A stretch of DNA of 64,000 nucleotides from assembly GCA_965203475.1 (NCBI GenBank), contig OZ241890.1:682001-746000 (forward strand). Direction: 5' to 3'. The DNA is from JABDMD01 sp965203475. GTDB taxonomy: Bacteria > Pseudomonadota > Gammaproteobacteria > UBA4575. The notes under the pieces were generated by a model. It had not been told where the DNA came from, did no database searches, and saw nothing but the letters and a program-made list of their open reading frames with translations. A program made the translations under genes and the position numbers. Of this stretch, positions 27,926 through 36,551 are shown one piece after another. The stretch's first letter is position 1, and each line of letters begins with the position of its first letter.

Positions 27926-29122
27926 CTAGATCAATAACTCAATCCAATGTTTTACTGGAGTTGATGTTCCAGATTGTAAGTGTAGTAAGCATCCAATATT
28001 TGCAGTGGCAATTATATCGGGCTGTAATTCTTGTAGGTCTTGAAGCTTATTTGAAAGTAATTGAGTAGATAATTCGGGTTCTAACAAAGAATAACTGCCT
28101 GCCGATCCACAACAAAGGTGCGCGTTATTCGGGATTTGCACGTCATAACCAGCTTTGGTTAACAGTGATTCAACTTTTCCTGAAATTTTTTGGCCATGCT
28201 GTAATGTGCATGGACTGTGAAAAGCTATTGTTTTTGCTGGATGCCTATTTTCAATGTTGAGCAACGAACCAATTTCAGCCAAGTCTTTACACTGATCGGA
28301 GACTGATTTAGCCATATTTGCATACGATTGATCATCCTGCATGATAGTTGCATATTGCTTTATAAAAGTACTACAACCACTTGAAGTTATTAATAAAATT
28401 TCATGCGAAAATTTCAATTTTTGAGACCATTCTTGAAGATTTTTGCGAATGATATTTTTAGCCTGTGCATGATCCCCTAAGTGGTAAGCCAAGGCGCCAC
28501 AGCAATTAGAATTGGACTCATCCAGCTGGATAGCCGCTTTTGCAAGCACACGCTTAGTTGCGCTATTGATGTAAGGCGCAGTGGCTGATTGAACACAACC
28601 TTTAATGGTCAAAAACTTTCGCGCTGCAGTAACTTCAATAATTTGGGCCTGAGGTTTTCTTGTAGTTGGTAATTTTTTAGCAAAGTTTTTCGGCAACAAT
28701 GGACTAATCGCCTTTGCTACAGAAAAAATCCATTTTGTTAACGATGGACGAGAAAAAACATTTTTTATTACATTTCGTTTTATTGAGTTTAATAGAGAGC
28801 GTTGAGAAGACTTTTCGAGATGATGTCTACCCAAATCTAGTAGTTCGCCATACTCCACACCCGAAGGACAAGTCGTTTCACAAGCTTGACAAGTTAAACA
28901 ACGATCTAAATGATATCGACTTGTAAGGTGATCGCTATCATTTTCAAACGAATTTTTAATTAAATAAATTCTTCCGCGAGGGCCATCTAATTCATTTCCT
29001 GTAAGTTGATAAGTAGGACAGGTAGCATTACAAAATCCACAATGCACACATTTTCGTAGTATTTCATTTGCACGTTTCCCCACAGGGGTTTGCAAAAATT
29101 CCATGGAAAATGAAGTCTGCAT
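27926..29122 (-). CDS. glcF: Glycolate oxidase iron-sulfur subunit GlcF
   Basis: A 398-residue subunit. Two 4Fe-4S motifs are present near the N terminus, CVHCGFCNATCP and CLTCQACETTCPSG, followed by two CCG-type domains (NCCGALAYHLGD, LCCGSAGSYSLL). It passes electrons from the GlcD/GlcE flavin subunits to the quinone pool. glcE and glcF are adjacent without a gap (29122/29123) in a glcDEF operon. Confidence 0.95.
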   Translation of the reverse strand: MQTSFSMEFLQTPVGKRANEILRKCVHCGFCNATCPTYQLTGNELDGPRGRIYLIKNSFENDSDHLTSRYHLDRCLTCQACETTCPSGVEYGELLDLGRHHLEKSSQRSLLNSIKRNVIKNVFSRPSLTKWIFSVAKAISPLLPKNFAKKLPTTRKPQAQIIEVTAARKFLTIKGCVQSATAPYINSATKRVLAKAAIQLDESNSNCCGALAYHLGDHAQAKNIIRKNLQEWSQKLKFSHEILLITSSGCSTFIKQYATIMQDDQSYANMAKSVSDQCKDLAEIGSLLNIENRHPAKTIAFHSPCTLQHGQKISGKVESLLTKAGYDVQIPNNAHLCCGSAGSYSLLEPELSTQLLSNKLQDLQELQPDIIATANIGCLLHLQSGTSTPVKHWIELLI

Positions 29123-30178
29123 TTACAGGCCTACGTACATTTTTTCAAAATTTAGAATGTTTTTAGGATCAAAAGCATTCTTTAAATTTTTGTGAATATT
29201 GAATGAATGCTTAGAAATTGGGTGAAAGACTTCGTTTTGCGTATTTCCCTTAAAAAGACAAGCATGTCCTCTAGCCTCAGAAACAATATTTCGTATGGTT
29301 TCACTATTCTCATCAGTAGTATACCAGCGAAGTGCGCCATGCCATTCCATTGCGCAATCACCTGGTATGTTTAATTTTTTAGTATTAGGTGGAACAGATA
29401 TTCGCCATAAAGGAGAATTAGAACTAAAAAAGGAGTGACGTTGTTCTTTAACATCATGCCAAAATTTGTCACCGTCATCTATTACTTCGCCACCAATCTG
29501 TTGAATACATTTTGAAACGGTGGATGTATGGCCAGTTAATCGAATGTAAAGTTTGTTCTCATGATAAAACGTAGCAGTAATGGGATAATTAGAGCTGGCA
29601 AGTTTGTTCATCGCATCAATCGCATCAGGTAATGCAATATTTTGAACAATTGTTTGTTCGCATTTTGATTTAGGGAGAAGGCGTAATGTTATAGACATTA
29701 AAATTCCTAGCGTACCGTTTGCTCCGCACATTAATCTTGATACATCGTAACCAGCTACATTTTTCATAACCTTGCCACCAAAACGTAAATATTCCCCTTT
29801 GCCATTAATGATTTCACATCCCAACATACAATCGCGCACTGCGCCTGAATTAATTCTTCTGGGCCCAGACAAACCTGTTGCGACGATGCCGCCCAACGTG
29901 GCTGAAGTTGCGAAATGAGGCGGTTCGAAAGGAAGGATTTGATTTTCTGATGCAATCGTTTGCTCTATGGTGGAGAGGAGTGTTCCACTGTTTGCAGTTA
30001 TAAACAGCTCGGAAGGTTCATATTCGGTAATTCCGATGTGATTTTTGATAGATACTGGAGCGCCATGAATTCTACGCCCATAAAATTCTTTACTATTGCC
30101 TGCTTGGATTACTAGTGGTTGCTGACTTTGATAAGCGTTTAATACTGTGGTTCTAATTATTTCTTGTTGCTCTTCCAT
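29123..30178 (-). CDS. glcE: Glycolate oxidase FAD-binding subunit GlcE
   Basis: A 351-residue FAD-linked subunit with the PP-loop-type FAD domain (VIQAGNSKEFYGR, ATSATLGGIVATGLSGPRR, AGYDVSRLMCGANGTLGIL). It associates with GlcD and GlcF to oxidise glycolate to glyoxylate. ATG 30178 follows the glcD stop by 14 bases. No upstream GlcC regulator gene is present in the block. Confidence 0.94.
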   Translation of the reverse strand: MEEQQEIIRTTVLNAYQSQQPLVIQAGNSKEFYGRRIHGAPVSIKNHIGITEYEPSELFITANSGTLLSTIEQTIASENQILPFEPPHFATSATLGGIVATGLSGPRRINSGAVRDCMLGCEIINGKGEYLRFGGKVMKNVAGYDVSRLMCGANGTLGILMSITLRLLPKSKCEQTIVQNIALPDAIDAMNKLASSNYPITATFYHENKLYIRLTGHTSTVSKCIQQIGGEVIDDGDKFWHDVKEQRHSFFSSNSPLWRISVPPNTKKLNIPGDCAMEWHGALRWYTTDENSETIRNIVSEARGHACLFKGNTQNEVFHPISKHSFNIHKNLKNAFDPKNILNFEKMYVGL

Positions 30179-30192
30179 GAAACTTGTAGTGA

Positions 30193-31659
30193 TTAAAAAC
30201 GTGGTAATTCAGGATGAGGCAACTGTCCTTGGTGAACATGCATGGCGCCAAATTCTGCACAACGATGCAAAGTAGGTACAGCTTTTCCAGGATTGAGTAA
30301 TAGTTTTCTGTCAAATGAGTGTTTTAGTGCATGAAAGGTCTCCAATTCCATTGAGCTAAACTGAACACACATTTGGTTAAGTTTTTCTACACCAACACCG
30401 TGTTCGCCGGTAATGCTTCCCCCAACTTCCACGCATAGTTCTAAAATTTCTCCTCCAAATTTTTCAGCTGTTTCTAATTCTCCACGATTATTTGCATCAT
30501 ATAGAATTAAGGGATGTAAGTTACCATCACCTGCATGAAATACATTTGCTACTCCCAGCCCATACTTGCGTGACATCTCATTAATTTTTTCTAATACATA
30601 GGCTAAGTGTTTGCGGGGTATAGTTCCATCCATGCAGTAATAGTCTGGCGACAAGTTCCCTAAGGCTGGAAATGCGGCTTTTCTACCTTTCCAAAAAATT
30701 TCTGATTCGCTTTGATCTTTCGCAATGAGAATTATATAAGCATTATTTGAGTTAAGAATTTGTTCTACATTCTCAATTTGAGATTTGACTTCTTCTTCAT
30801 AGCCATCCAGTTCACAAATTAAAATAGCGTCCGCATCTTGTGGATATCCAGGACTGCAAAATTTTTCTGTTGCTTGAATTGTGAAATGATCCATCATTTC
30901 TAGACCGGCTGGAATAATGCCTTGAGAAATTATAGATGCAACGGCATTACCTGCATCTTGAATGCTATGAAAGGCCCCTAGTAGCACTTGTTTGTGGCTA
31001 GGTATTGGAAGAAGCTTTACAGTTGCTTGCAAAACAATTCCTAGCATTCCTTCGGAGCCTATCATTACTGAAAGTAAATCAAAGCCAGATGAATCTAAGC
31101 ACTTTCCTCCAAGGTTAAGAATTTCTCCATCAATCGTTAATACTTTTAACCCCAAAATATTATGGATCGTGAGGCCATATTTTAAACAATGAACACCGCC
31201 AGAGTTTTCAGCGATGTTTCCTCCAATTGTGCAGGCAATTTGTGAGGAAGGATCTGGTGCATAGTACAAACCATAAGGTTTAGCGGCATCGGAAATAGCT
31301 AAATTTGTGACACCAGGTTCTACTACAGCACAGCGATTATTAGCATCAATTTCAATAATATTATTTAGTTTTGCCATACTGATAAGCACACCTTCGGGAT
31401 GAGGTAAGGCGCCACCCGACAAACTTGTACCCGCACCACGCGTCACAACAGGTACTTCAAGCTCTCTACAAATTTTTATTATGTTTATGATTTCATCAAT
31501 AGAATCAGGCAGAACCGCAACTTTAGGAATTTCTTTATAAGCCGTTAATGCATCACATTCATAAGGATACAATTGTTCTTTTTTATACAAAACTGCACCT
31601 TTACGCAAAAAATCTTGAAATTTGAGTGCCAACTCTTTCGATGAAATACTTGAATACAT
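30193..31659 (-). CDS. glcD: Glycolate oxidase subunit GlcD
   Basis: A 488-residue FAD enzyme subunit (FAD_binding_4 plus FAD-oxidase C). The motif VTRGAGTSLSGGALP binds FAD, and AENSGGVHCLKYGLT, LIVCELDGYEEEV-like residues and GEHGVGVEKLNQM mark the GlcD C-terminal domain. It oxidises glycolate, the salvage product of RuBisCO oxygenation. First gene of the operon; its promoter lies in the 155-base gap shared with crcB. Confidence 0.96.
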   Translation of the reverse strand: MYSSISSKELALKFQDFLRKGAVLYKKEQLYPYECDALTAYKEIPKVAVLPDSIDEIINIIKICRELEVPVVTRGAGTSLSGGALPHPEGVLISMAKLNNIIEIDANNRCAVVEPGVTNLAISDAAKPYGLYYAPDPSSQIACTIGGNIAENSGGVHCLKYGLTIHNILGLKVLTIDGEILNLGGKCLDSSGFDLLSVMIGSEGMLGIVLQATVKLLPIPSHKQVLLGAFHSIQDAGNAVASIISQGIIPAGLEMMDHFTIQATEKFCSPGYPQDADAILICELDGYEEEVKSQIENVEQILNSNNAYIILIAKDQSESEIFWKGRKAAFPALGNLSPDYYCMDGTIPRKHLAYVLEKINEMSRKYGLGVANVFHAGDGNLHPLILYDANNRGELETAEKFGGEILELCVEVGGSITGEHGVGVEKLNQMCVQFSSMELETFHALKHSFDRKLLLNPGKAVPTLHRCAEFGAMHVHQGQLPHPELPRF

Positions 31660-31814
31660 TATGGAATTAATTGATCTTTATTAGGGTTCTCATATAATCG
31701 CGGCCACTTGAGTAATTATCGTTCCAACAATTGCAGCATTGAACTGCAATTTACAATTCGATGTAAATAAATCTTGGTTCACTATATATAATTTCAAATT
31801 AATAGAAAAGAAAA

Positions 31815-32186
31815 TTGGCAATACTCGGAATAGCTGTATTTGGTGCAATCGGATCTGTACTCCGATATTTTGTCCACATATATAGTCAAGAATTGTTTGG
31901 CAGTAGTTTTCCCTATGGCACTTTAGTAGTTAATGTTGTTGGATCTCTTTTAATAGGTTTTCTATATATATTGTTTATCGAAAAATTTCAGATATCGAGT
32001 GAAATTCGGCTCGCAATATTAGTAGGGTTGCTGGGTGGTTTTACAACTTTTTCAACTTTCTCTCTGGAAACTTTACAACTGATCAATTCTGGGGATGTAA
32101 TTGCAGCGATGAGTAATATAGCACTAAGTATAGGCTTATGCTTATTAGCCTGTTTTTTAGGTATTACAATCGCACGAATTATATAA
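31815..32186 (+). CDS. crcB: Fluoride ion channel CrcB
   Basis: A 123-residue membrane protein with four hydrophobic segments. Motifs GAIGSVLRYF, GTLVVNVVGSLLIG and GLLGGFTTFSTFSLE are characteristic of Fluc channels, which export fluoride. The start appears to be TTG 31815, which gives the usual family length. It is nine bases from serS, the standard crcB-serS pairing. Confidence 0.94.
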   Translation: MAILGIAVFGAIGSVLRYFVHIYSQELFGSSFPYGTLVVNVVGSLLIGFLYILFIEKFQISSEIRLAILVGLLGGFTTFSTFSLETLQLINSGDVIAAMSNIALSIGLCLLACFLGITIARII

Positions 32187-32195
32187 GAAATTACT

Positions 32196-33473
32196 ATGTT
32201 AGACCCAAAGCATTTACGCACTAATATTGGTGAAGTTGCACAGCAGTTGAATCGCCGTGGAATAGTGCTTGATACTGCAAAATTCAATAAATTAGAAGAA
32301 AAACGCAAAAAAATACAAGTAATAACAGAAGAATTGCAAGGAAAGCGTAATAAAAATTCTAAACTTATCGGGCAAGCTAAGGCTAAAGGCGAAGATGCAA
32401 GCCAATTATTGATTGCCATGGAAAATATAAACCATGAGCTTAAACAAAATGAAACTTCACTAGATAAATTGCAGCAAGAGCTCAATGCATGGATGATGCA
32501 ATTGCCAAACATTCCTCACGAATCCGTTCCTGAGGGAACATCAGAAGAAGATAATGAAGTAGTCCGAACTTGGGGAGAAGCGCCTAATTTTGAATTTAAA
32601 CCACTAGATCACGTTGATCTGGGGGAAAAACTTGGGTGTTTGGATTTTGAAACAGCGGCAAAAATTACAGGTAGTCGTTTTGTTGTTATAAATGGAGAAC
32701 TTGCAAAGCTACATCGCGCGCTCATTCAATTTATGCTTGATACCCACGTGTCAGAACACGGGTTTGAGGAGGTGTATGTCCCGTACATTGTGAATGCACA
32801 AAGCTTGATGGGTACGGGTCAGCTGCCTAAATTTGAAGAAGACTTATTTAAGCTTAATTTTGACAATGATTATTATTTAATTCCCACGGCTGAAGTGCCC
32901 GTTACTAATATATGGCGTGACCACATAGCAAAAGAAGAAGAATTACCTACAAAATATGTATGCCATACCCCTTGTTTTCGTTCAGAAGCGGGTTCTTACG
33001 GTAAAGATACTCGTGGCATGATTCGTCAACATCAATTTGAAAAAGTTGAGCTCGTTTTATTAGTAAAGCCAGAATCATCTTGGCGCATGCTAGAAGAATT
33101 AACACAATATGCAGAAAATATTTTACAAATATTAAGCTTACCCTATCGTGTAGTAAATTTATCAGCCGGTGATTTAGGCTTTTCTTCTGCAAAAACATAT
33201 GACATAGAAGTTTGGTTGCCGGGACAAAATGCTTATCGAGAAATTTCTTCATGTAGTAATTTTTTAGACTTTCAAGCTCGGCGACTAAAAACACGCTGGA
33301 AAAATACAGCAACAAACAAAACAGAACTGCTTCACACATTAAATGGTTCTGGCTTGGCTATCGGTCGCACACTTGTTGCCATTCTTGAGAACTACCAAGA
33401 CGTAGATGGAAATATAAAAATCCCTAACGCTTTGCAATCTTATATGGGCGGATTGCAAAAAATTTCTAAATAA
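32196..33473 (+). CDS. serS: Serine-tRNA ligase
   Basis: A 425-residue class II aminoacyl-tRNA synthetase charging tRNA-Ser. An N-terminal coiled coil (about 30-100) binds the long variable arm; motif 2 FRSEAGSYGKDTRGM and motif 3 NGSGLAIGRTLVAILENYQ are intact. A tRNA-Ser gene (TGA anticodon) lies 3 kb downstream. The 3' end faces a candidate minus-strand RNA. Confidence 0.98.
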   Translation: MLDPKHLRTNIGEVAQQLNRRGIVLDTAKFNKLEEKRKKIQVITEELQGKRNKNSKLIGQAKAKGEDASQLLIAMENINHELKQNETSLDKLQQELNAWMMQLPNIPHESVPEGTSEEDNEVVRTWGEAPNFEFKPLDHVDLGEKLGCLDFETAAKITGSRFVVINGELAKLHRALIQFMLDTHVSEHGFEEVYVPYIVNAQSLMGTGQLPKFEEDLFKLNFDNDYYLIPTAEVPVTNIWRDHIAKEEELPTKYVCHTPCFRSEAGSYGKDTRGMIRQHQFEKVELVLLVKPESSWRMLEELTQYAENILQILSLPYRVVNLSAGDLGFSSAKTYDIEVWLPGQNAYREISSCSNFLDFQARRLKTRWKNTATNKTELLHTLNGSGLAIGRTLVAILENYQDVDGNIKIPNALQSYMGGLQKISK

Positions 33474-33489
33474 AATAATTTAGTTAATG

Positions 33490-33738
33490 AAATTAAAAAA
33501 GCCAGCGCGGGTTGGGGCACGCTGGCTTCGGGTCCTACGTTAGGTTAGTAACGTAGGTTTGGGGACTCGGTATAACAGTTATTACATTGCTGTTATTGTA
33601 AGGTGGTAAATATTATTTTACTTTGACCACCTATTCAATAATAACATGAACTGCCATTTATGTAGAGAGTGATTTCACACACTAATCTGAGCGTGATTGA
33701 ATTCCTCGTCATTAATATCTCACATAAATAGTTATGGA
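33490..33738 (-). ncRNA. Candidate small RNA antiparallel to the serS 3' flank
   Basis: About 250 bases on the minus strand with no reading frame. It has a sigma70-like promoter (-35 TTGACA at 33774-33769, 18-bp spacer, -10 TAATAC at 33750-33745) and a strong rho-independent terminator at its end. Four successive perfect hairpins are visible: AGGTGGT/ACCACCT (33601-07 and 33626-32), ATAACAG/CTGTTAT (33572-78, 33590-96), CCTACGTTA/TAACGTAGG (33534-42, 33549-57) and the terminator. Loops and linkers contain C-rich segments (GTCCCC, TGCCCCAACCC) that could pair with G-rich targets such as ribosome binding sites. It does not look like 6S RNA, 4.5S RNA, tmRNA or RNase P RNA. Transcription is inferred. 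Confidence 0.6.
33495..33526 (-). terminator. Rho-independent terminator of the candidate small RNA
   Basis: Read on the minus strand: GCCAGCG, a 12-base C-rich loop, CGCTGGC and then TTTTTT. The stem has seven GC-rich pairs and the T run is six long. On the plus strand there is no T run after the hairpin, so it does not serve serS; this polarity is the main evidence for a minus-strand transcript. Confidence 0.75.
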
Positions 33739-33744
33739 ATTGGT

Positions 33745-33774
33745 GTATTAATTTCAAAGTGAAATTATTGTCAA
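33745..33774 (-). promoter_or_regulatory. Putative sigma70 promoter for the candidate small RNA
   Basis: TTGACA (33774-33769, perfect -35 consensus), 18 bases, TAATAC (33750-33745) as -10. The -35 hexamer spans the junction of the 17-bp tandem duplication at 33754-33787, so the duplication itself creates the perfect box. Confidence 0.5.
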
Positions 33775-33787
33775 AGTGAAATTATTG
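33754..33787. repeat. Perfect 17-bp tandem duplication
   Basis: TCAAAGTGAAATTATTG occurs twice head to tail (33754-33770 and 33771-33787), ending exactly at the ATG of the MOSC gene. It lies between the MOSC start and the putative small RNA promoter. Confidence 0.95.
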
Positions 33788-34279
33788 ATGCCAATCTATA
33801 GTGACATAAAGAATATTTTTCCAAACTGCGGCAAACTTAACTGGATTGGCTTACGAGACAATCATTTAGAGCACGTAATTAGTGTGCATATTGGTGAAAT
33901 TCTGCTAGGTCATGGTTTATGTGGGGATAAGGCAGGGCAAAAACAGCGCAGTAATCGCCAAATCACAATCATTCAGCATGAATATTTGCCTGTAATTGCT
34001 TCTTTACTGCAAAAGGAAAATGTAAATGCTTCTCAATTGCGGCGAAATCTTGTGATTTCCGGTCTCAATTTGAGTATTTTACGCGGGAAAAAAATACAAA
34101 TAGGAGGGGCAATTTTGGAAATTACTGGAAATTGTGCTCCTTGCAACAAAATGGAGCATGCTTTAGGCAGTGGCGGCTTTAACGCTATGCGCAATCATGG
34201 AGGGGTTTGTGCTAAAGCCGAGACAGGTGGGCTTATACGAGTTGGCGACGAGGTAATGGTGTTGTCAGATCAACATTAA
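33788..34279 (+). CDS. MOSC-domain protein
   Basis: A 163-residue MOSC (molybdenum cofactor sulfurase C-terminal) protein from ATG 33788; GTG 33776 would add four residues encoded inside the 17-bp duplication. The conserved segments RRNLVISGLNL, AILEITGNCAPCNKME and GGVCAKAETGG are present, with the conserved cysteine in CAPC. Such proteins handle sulfur or molybdopterin-linked groups; some detoxify N-hydroxylated bases. The substrate is not known. It is convergent with the DUF423 gene, overlapping by four bases. Confidence 0.88.
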   Translation: MPIYSDIKNIFPNCGKLNWIGLRDNHLEHVISVHIGEILLGHGLCGDKAGQKQRSNRQITIIQHEYLPVIASLLQKENVNASQLRRNLVISGLNLSILRGKKIQIGGAILEITGNCAPCNKMEHALGSGGFNAMRNHGGVCAKAETGGLIRVGDEVMVLSDQH

Positions 34280-34647
34280 GCTTTTAGGTAGGCTAAGAAT
34301 ATAAGAATCCAGGATACTATAAACGAAATTCCGCCTAATGGTGTTATCATCCCTAGCCATTTTATTCCTGATAGGCTTAAGGCATATAAGCTTCCACTGA
34401 ATAAAATAATTCCAATTACCATCAGCAGCATTGCATAGTGTAGTAGCTTCCCATTTCCAACCTGGTGTATGAGTATTCCTACTATAATCAAACCCAGAGC
34501 GTGATAGAAATGGTACTGCACACCCGTTTCAAATACGGTCAACATACGCTCAGATAGCGTGTTCTTTAGCCCATGTGTTGCAAATGCACCTAAGATAATG
34601 GCCAATGCGGCGTTGCCAGCACCTAGCAGGATCGCTAATCTAATCAT
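34276..34647 (-). CDS. DUF423 (YgdD-family) membrane protein
   Basis: A 123-residue protein with four membrane segments. The signature GAFATHGLKNTLSERMLTVFETGVQYHFYHALGL is cleanly conserved (seen as GAFATHGLKN and GVQYHFYHALGL). Function is unknown; the family is widespread in proteobacteria. It is divergent from yajQ. Confidence 0.93.
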   Translation of the reverse strand: MIRLAILLGAGNAALAIILGAFATHGLKNTLSERMLTVFETGVQYHFYHALGLIIVGILIHQVGNGKLLHYAMLLMVIGIILFSGSLYALSLSGIKWLGMITPLGGISFIVSWILIFLAYLKA

Positions 34648-34692
34648 CGCACCATAAAATCGAATAACAATTCCAAAATAAGGAGGATTATT

Positions 34693-35175
34693 GTGCCATC
34701 TTTTGATGTAGTTTCAGAAATTGATGAACATGAATTCACCAATGCCTTAGACCAAGCCAATCGAGAAATATCCAATCGCTATGATTTCAAGGGTTCAAAC
34801 GCCAAAGTGAGTCAAGAGGATGCGCACTTAAGAATTGAGGCACAGTCGGAATTTCAACTAGACCAAATTTACGACATTGTAACCACTAAAATGTCAAAAC
34901 GAGGGATCGATGTGGGCTGTTTAGAAAAAGGCAAGATAGAAGAAGCCAATATGCGAGCAAGACAACTTGTCACCATACGGCAGGGGATTGATAAAGAAAT
35001 GGCTAAAAAAATGGTCAAAATGGTGAAAGACTCGAAGTTGAAAGTTCAGGCGGCAATTCAAGGTGAAAAGCTTCGTATTTCTGGAAAAAAACGTGATGAT
35101 TTACAAGAAGTTATTGAAATATTTAAACAAGCCAGTTTAGGTTTACCACTACAATATATTAATTTTAGAGACTAA
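34693..35175 (+). CDS. yajQ: YajQ-family nucleotide-binding protein
   Basis: A 160-residue protein starting at GTG 34693, six bases after AAGGAGG. Motifs PSFDVVSEIDEHEFTNA and NRYDFKGSNA define the family; the two-lobed ferredoxin-like fold binds nucleotides, and in Xanthomonas/Pseudomonas homologues cyclic di-GMP. It ends before a clear bidirectional terminator. Confidence 0.95.
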   Translation: MPSFDVVSEIDEHEFTNALDQANREISNRYDFKGSNAKVSQEDAHLRIEAQSEFQLDQIYDIVTTKMSKRGIDVGCLEKGKIEEANMRARQLVTIRQGIDKEMAKKMVKMVKDSKLKVQAAIQGEKLRISGKKRDDLQEVIEIFKQASLGLPLQYINFRD

Positions 35176-35221
35176 CGTTAAACAAAATTGTGGTTAATTA
35201 GCTTACGATTATGTTTTTAAT

Positions 35222-35252
35222 AAAAAAGCCTCTCGAATGAGAGGCTTTTTTA
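35222..35252. terminator. Bidirectional rho-independent terminator
   Basis: AAAAAA-GCCTCTC-GAAT-GAGAGGC-TTTTTT. The seven-pair stem with a GAAT tetraloop is flanked by A and T runs, so it can end both yajQ (plus) and the 35.2-36.1 kb genes (minus). It touches the stop region of the 61-residue membrane protein. Confidence 0.93.
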
Positions 35253-35435
35253 TTTGCTTACCAACCACATTAAGCCTGCTACAAATGCTATAACTAAGGC
35301 GATTGGAAAGATAAATGCTTGCCAATCACCACTTTCCGCTTTAGGGCTGTTTTTTAACCAATACTTTGCTGCAGGGTAGATAAAGATGATAAGTGCAACC
35401 GCTAGGATTGCATAACCAATTTCTAACCCGCTCAT
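35250..35435 (-). CDS. Small membrane protein downstream of the BI-1 gene
   Basis: A 61-residue protein with two hydrophobic segments (about 6-25 and 41-59) separated by KYWLKNSPKAESGDWQ. It starts directly after the BI-1 stop (35435/35436), so the two are probably co-translated. No named family recognised; it is likely real because of its spacing and terminator. Confidence 0.72.
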   Translation of the reverse strand: MSGLEIGYAILAVALIIFIYPAAKYWLKNSPKAESGDWQAFIFPIALVIAFVAGLMWLVSK

Positions 35436-36104
35436 TTATTCGTTGGCAAATCCCAATAAATGTAATAGTGCTGTAAATATATTGTAGATGCCCAAGAAAA
35501 TACCGGTAGTGGCAAGAATGTAATTGGTTTCTCCACCATTAATAATTCGGCTGGTATCAAACAGAATAAAACCACTGAAAATTAAAATTACAGCAGCATT
35601 GATGGCAAGCCAAAGGCCTGGCATTTGTAAAAATATTCCAGCAATGGCAGCCAGTAAAACCACAATCAAGCCAGCAAACAAGAAACCGCCTAAAAAGCTA
35701 AAGTCTCTTTGTGTAGTTAAGGCATAGCCTGATAGTCCCAAGAAAATGATTGCAGTACCTCCCATAGAGGTTGCAATCAACTCTGGACCATTTGCCATGC
35801 TTAAGTAGTGATTCAGGATGGGCCCTAAACCAAACCCAAGTAGGCCTGTAAAAGCAAATACGACGGCAATTCCTGCTGCAGACTGGGCGGTGCGAGGTAG
35901 TACAAACCAAATTAAAGCCAATGCACCAAATGAGCATGCCAAGCTTGCACCATAGCCAACATTGAGCATAGTGGAAGCCATCGCCATAAGTGCACTGAAA
36001 AGTAATGTTCCAGAGAGAAGGGCATAGGTATTACGTAATACCTTATTCGTCGCTAAAGCGCTTTCACGTGAGCTAGTCTGGGTGCTTAAATGATAATCAT
36101 TCAT
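35436..36104 (-). CDS. yccA: BAX inhibitor-1/YccA-family membrane protein
   Basis: A 222-residue protein with seven hydrophobic segments and the family features NKVLRNTYALLSGTLLFSA and FDTSRIINGGETNYI (the C-terminal conserved Asp pair region). E. coli YccA modulates the FtsH protease; other members are calcium leak channels. It is transcribed with the following 61-residue gene. Confidence 0.93.
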   Translation of the reverse strand: MNDYHLSTQTSSRESALATNKVLRNTYALLSGTLLFSALMAMASTMLNVGYGASLACSFGALALIWFVLPRTAQSAAGIAVVFAFTGLLGFGLGPILNHYLSMANGPELIATSMGGTAIIFLGLSGYALTTQRDFSFLGGFLFAGLIVVLLAAIAGIFLQMPGLWLAINAAVILIFSGFILFDTSRIINGGETNYILATTGIFLGIYNIFTALLHLLGFANE

Positions 36105-36255
36105 AGTAATTCGTACTCCAAAATAATATTAAATTCTTTCTCTTAACATAATGGTATTTTAGCCATTTTCAAGAGCTCATTTCCTATTATTTTTAGACAA
36201 ACTCAGGCCTAGCAGTTCCCAAATTCAATAGGTATGCTTTGTCGCTCGATTGGAT

Positions 36256-36551
36256 AGGTGGCTAGTGACTGCATGGATACGAGAATATGAGTCACATCAG
36301 GGATGATGTGGTCAGTTTTAAATGAAATAAGCCTGTGGCGGAGCCGCATAATCTACAAGGAGTTATGGGTACACGATAAAGGTTGGAATTAGGCATAACG
36401 GAGAGGTGGCTAGTGACTGCATGGATGCAGGAATATGAGTCACATCAGGGATGATGTGGTCAGTTTTAAATGAAATAAGCCTGTGGCGGAGCCGCATAAT
36501 CTACAAGGAGTTATGGGTACACGATAAAGGTTGGAATTAGGCATAACGGAG
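36256..36551. repeat. Two tandem 148-bp repeats that end in the first bases of tRNA-Ser
   Basis: Unit 1 (36256-36403) and unit 2 (36404-36551) are nearly identical; I see differences only around the ATACGAG/ATGCAGG position near 36278 and 36426. The repeat junction reads GGAGAGGTGGC, identical to the first 11 bases of tRNA-Ser at 36548, and the next bases also resemble the tRNA (AGTG, then ATG). Each unit thus ends with a fragment of the tRNA 5' end. Each contains a CACATC/GATGTG hairpin and a GGCGGAGCC hairpin. No long reading frame is present. The tRNA promoter must lie within or near unit 2. Confidence 0.85.

Noticed and set aside
33501..33526. Hairpin after serS as the serS terminator
   Set aside because: On the plus strand the stem is followed by TTCGGG rather than a T run; the T run is only on the minus strand.
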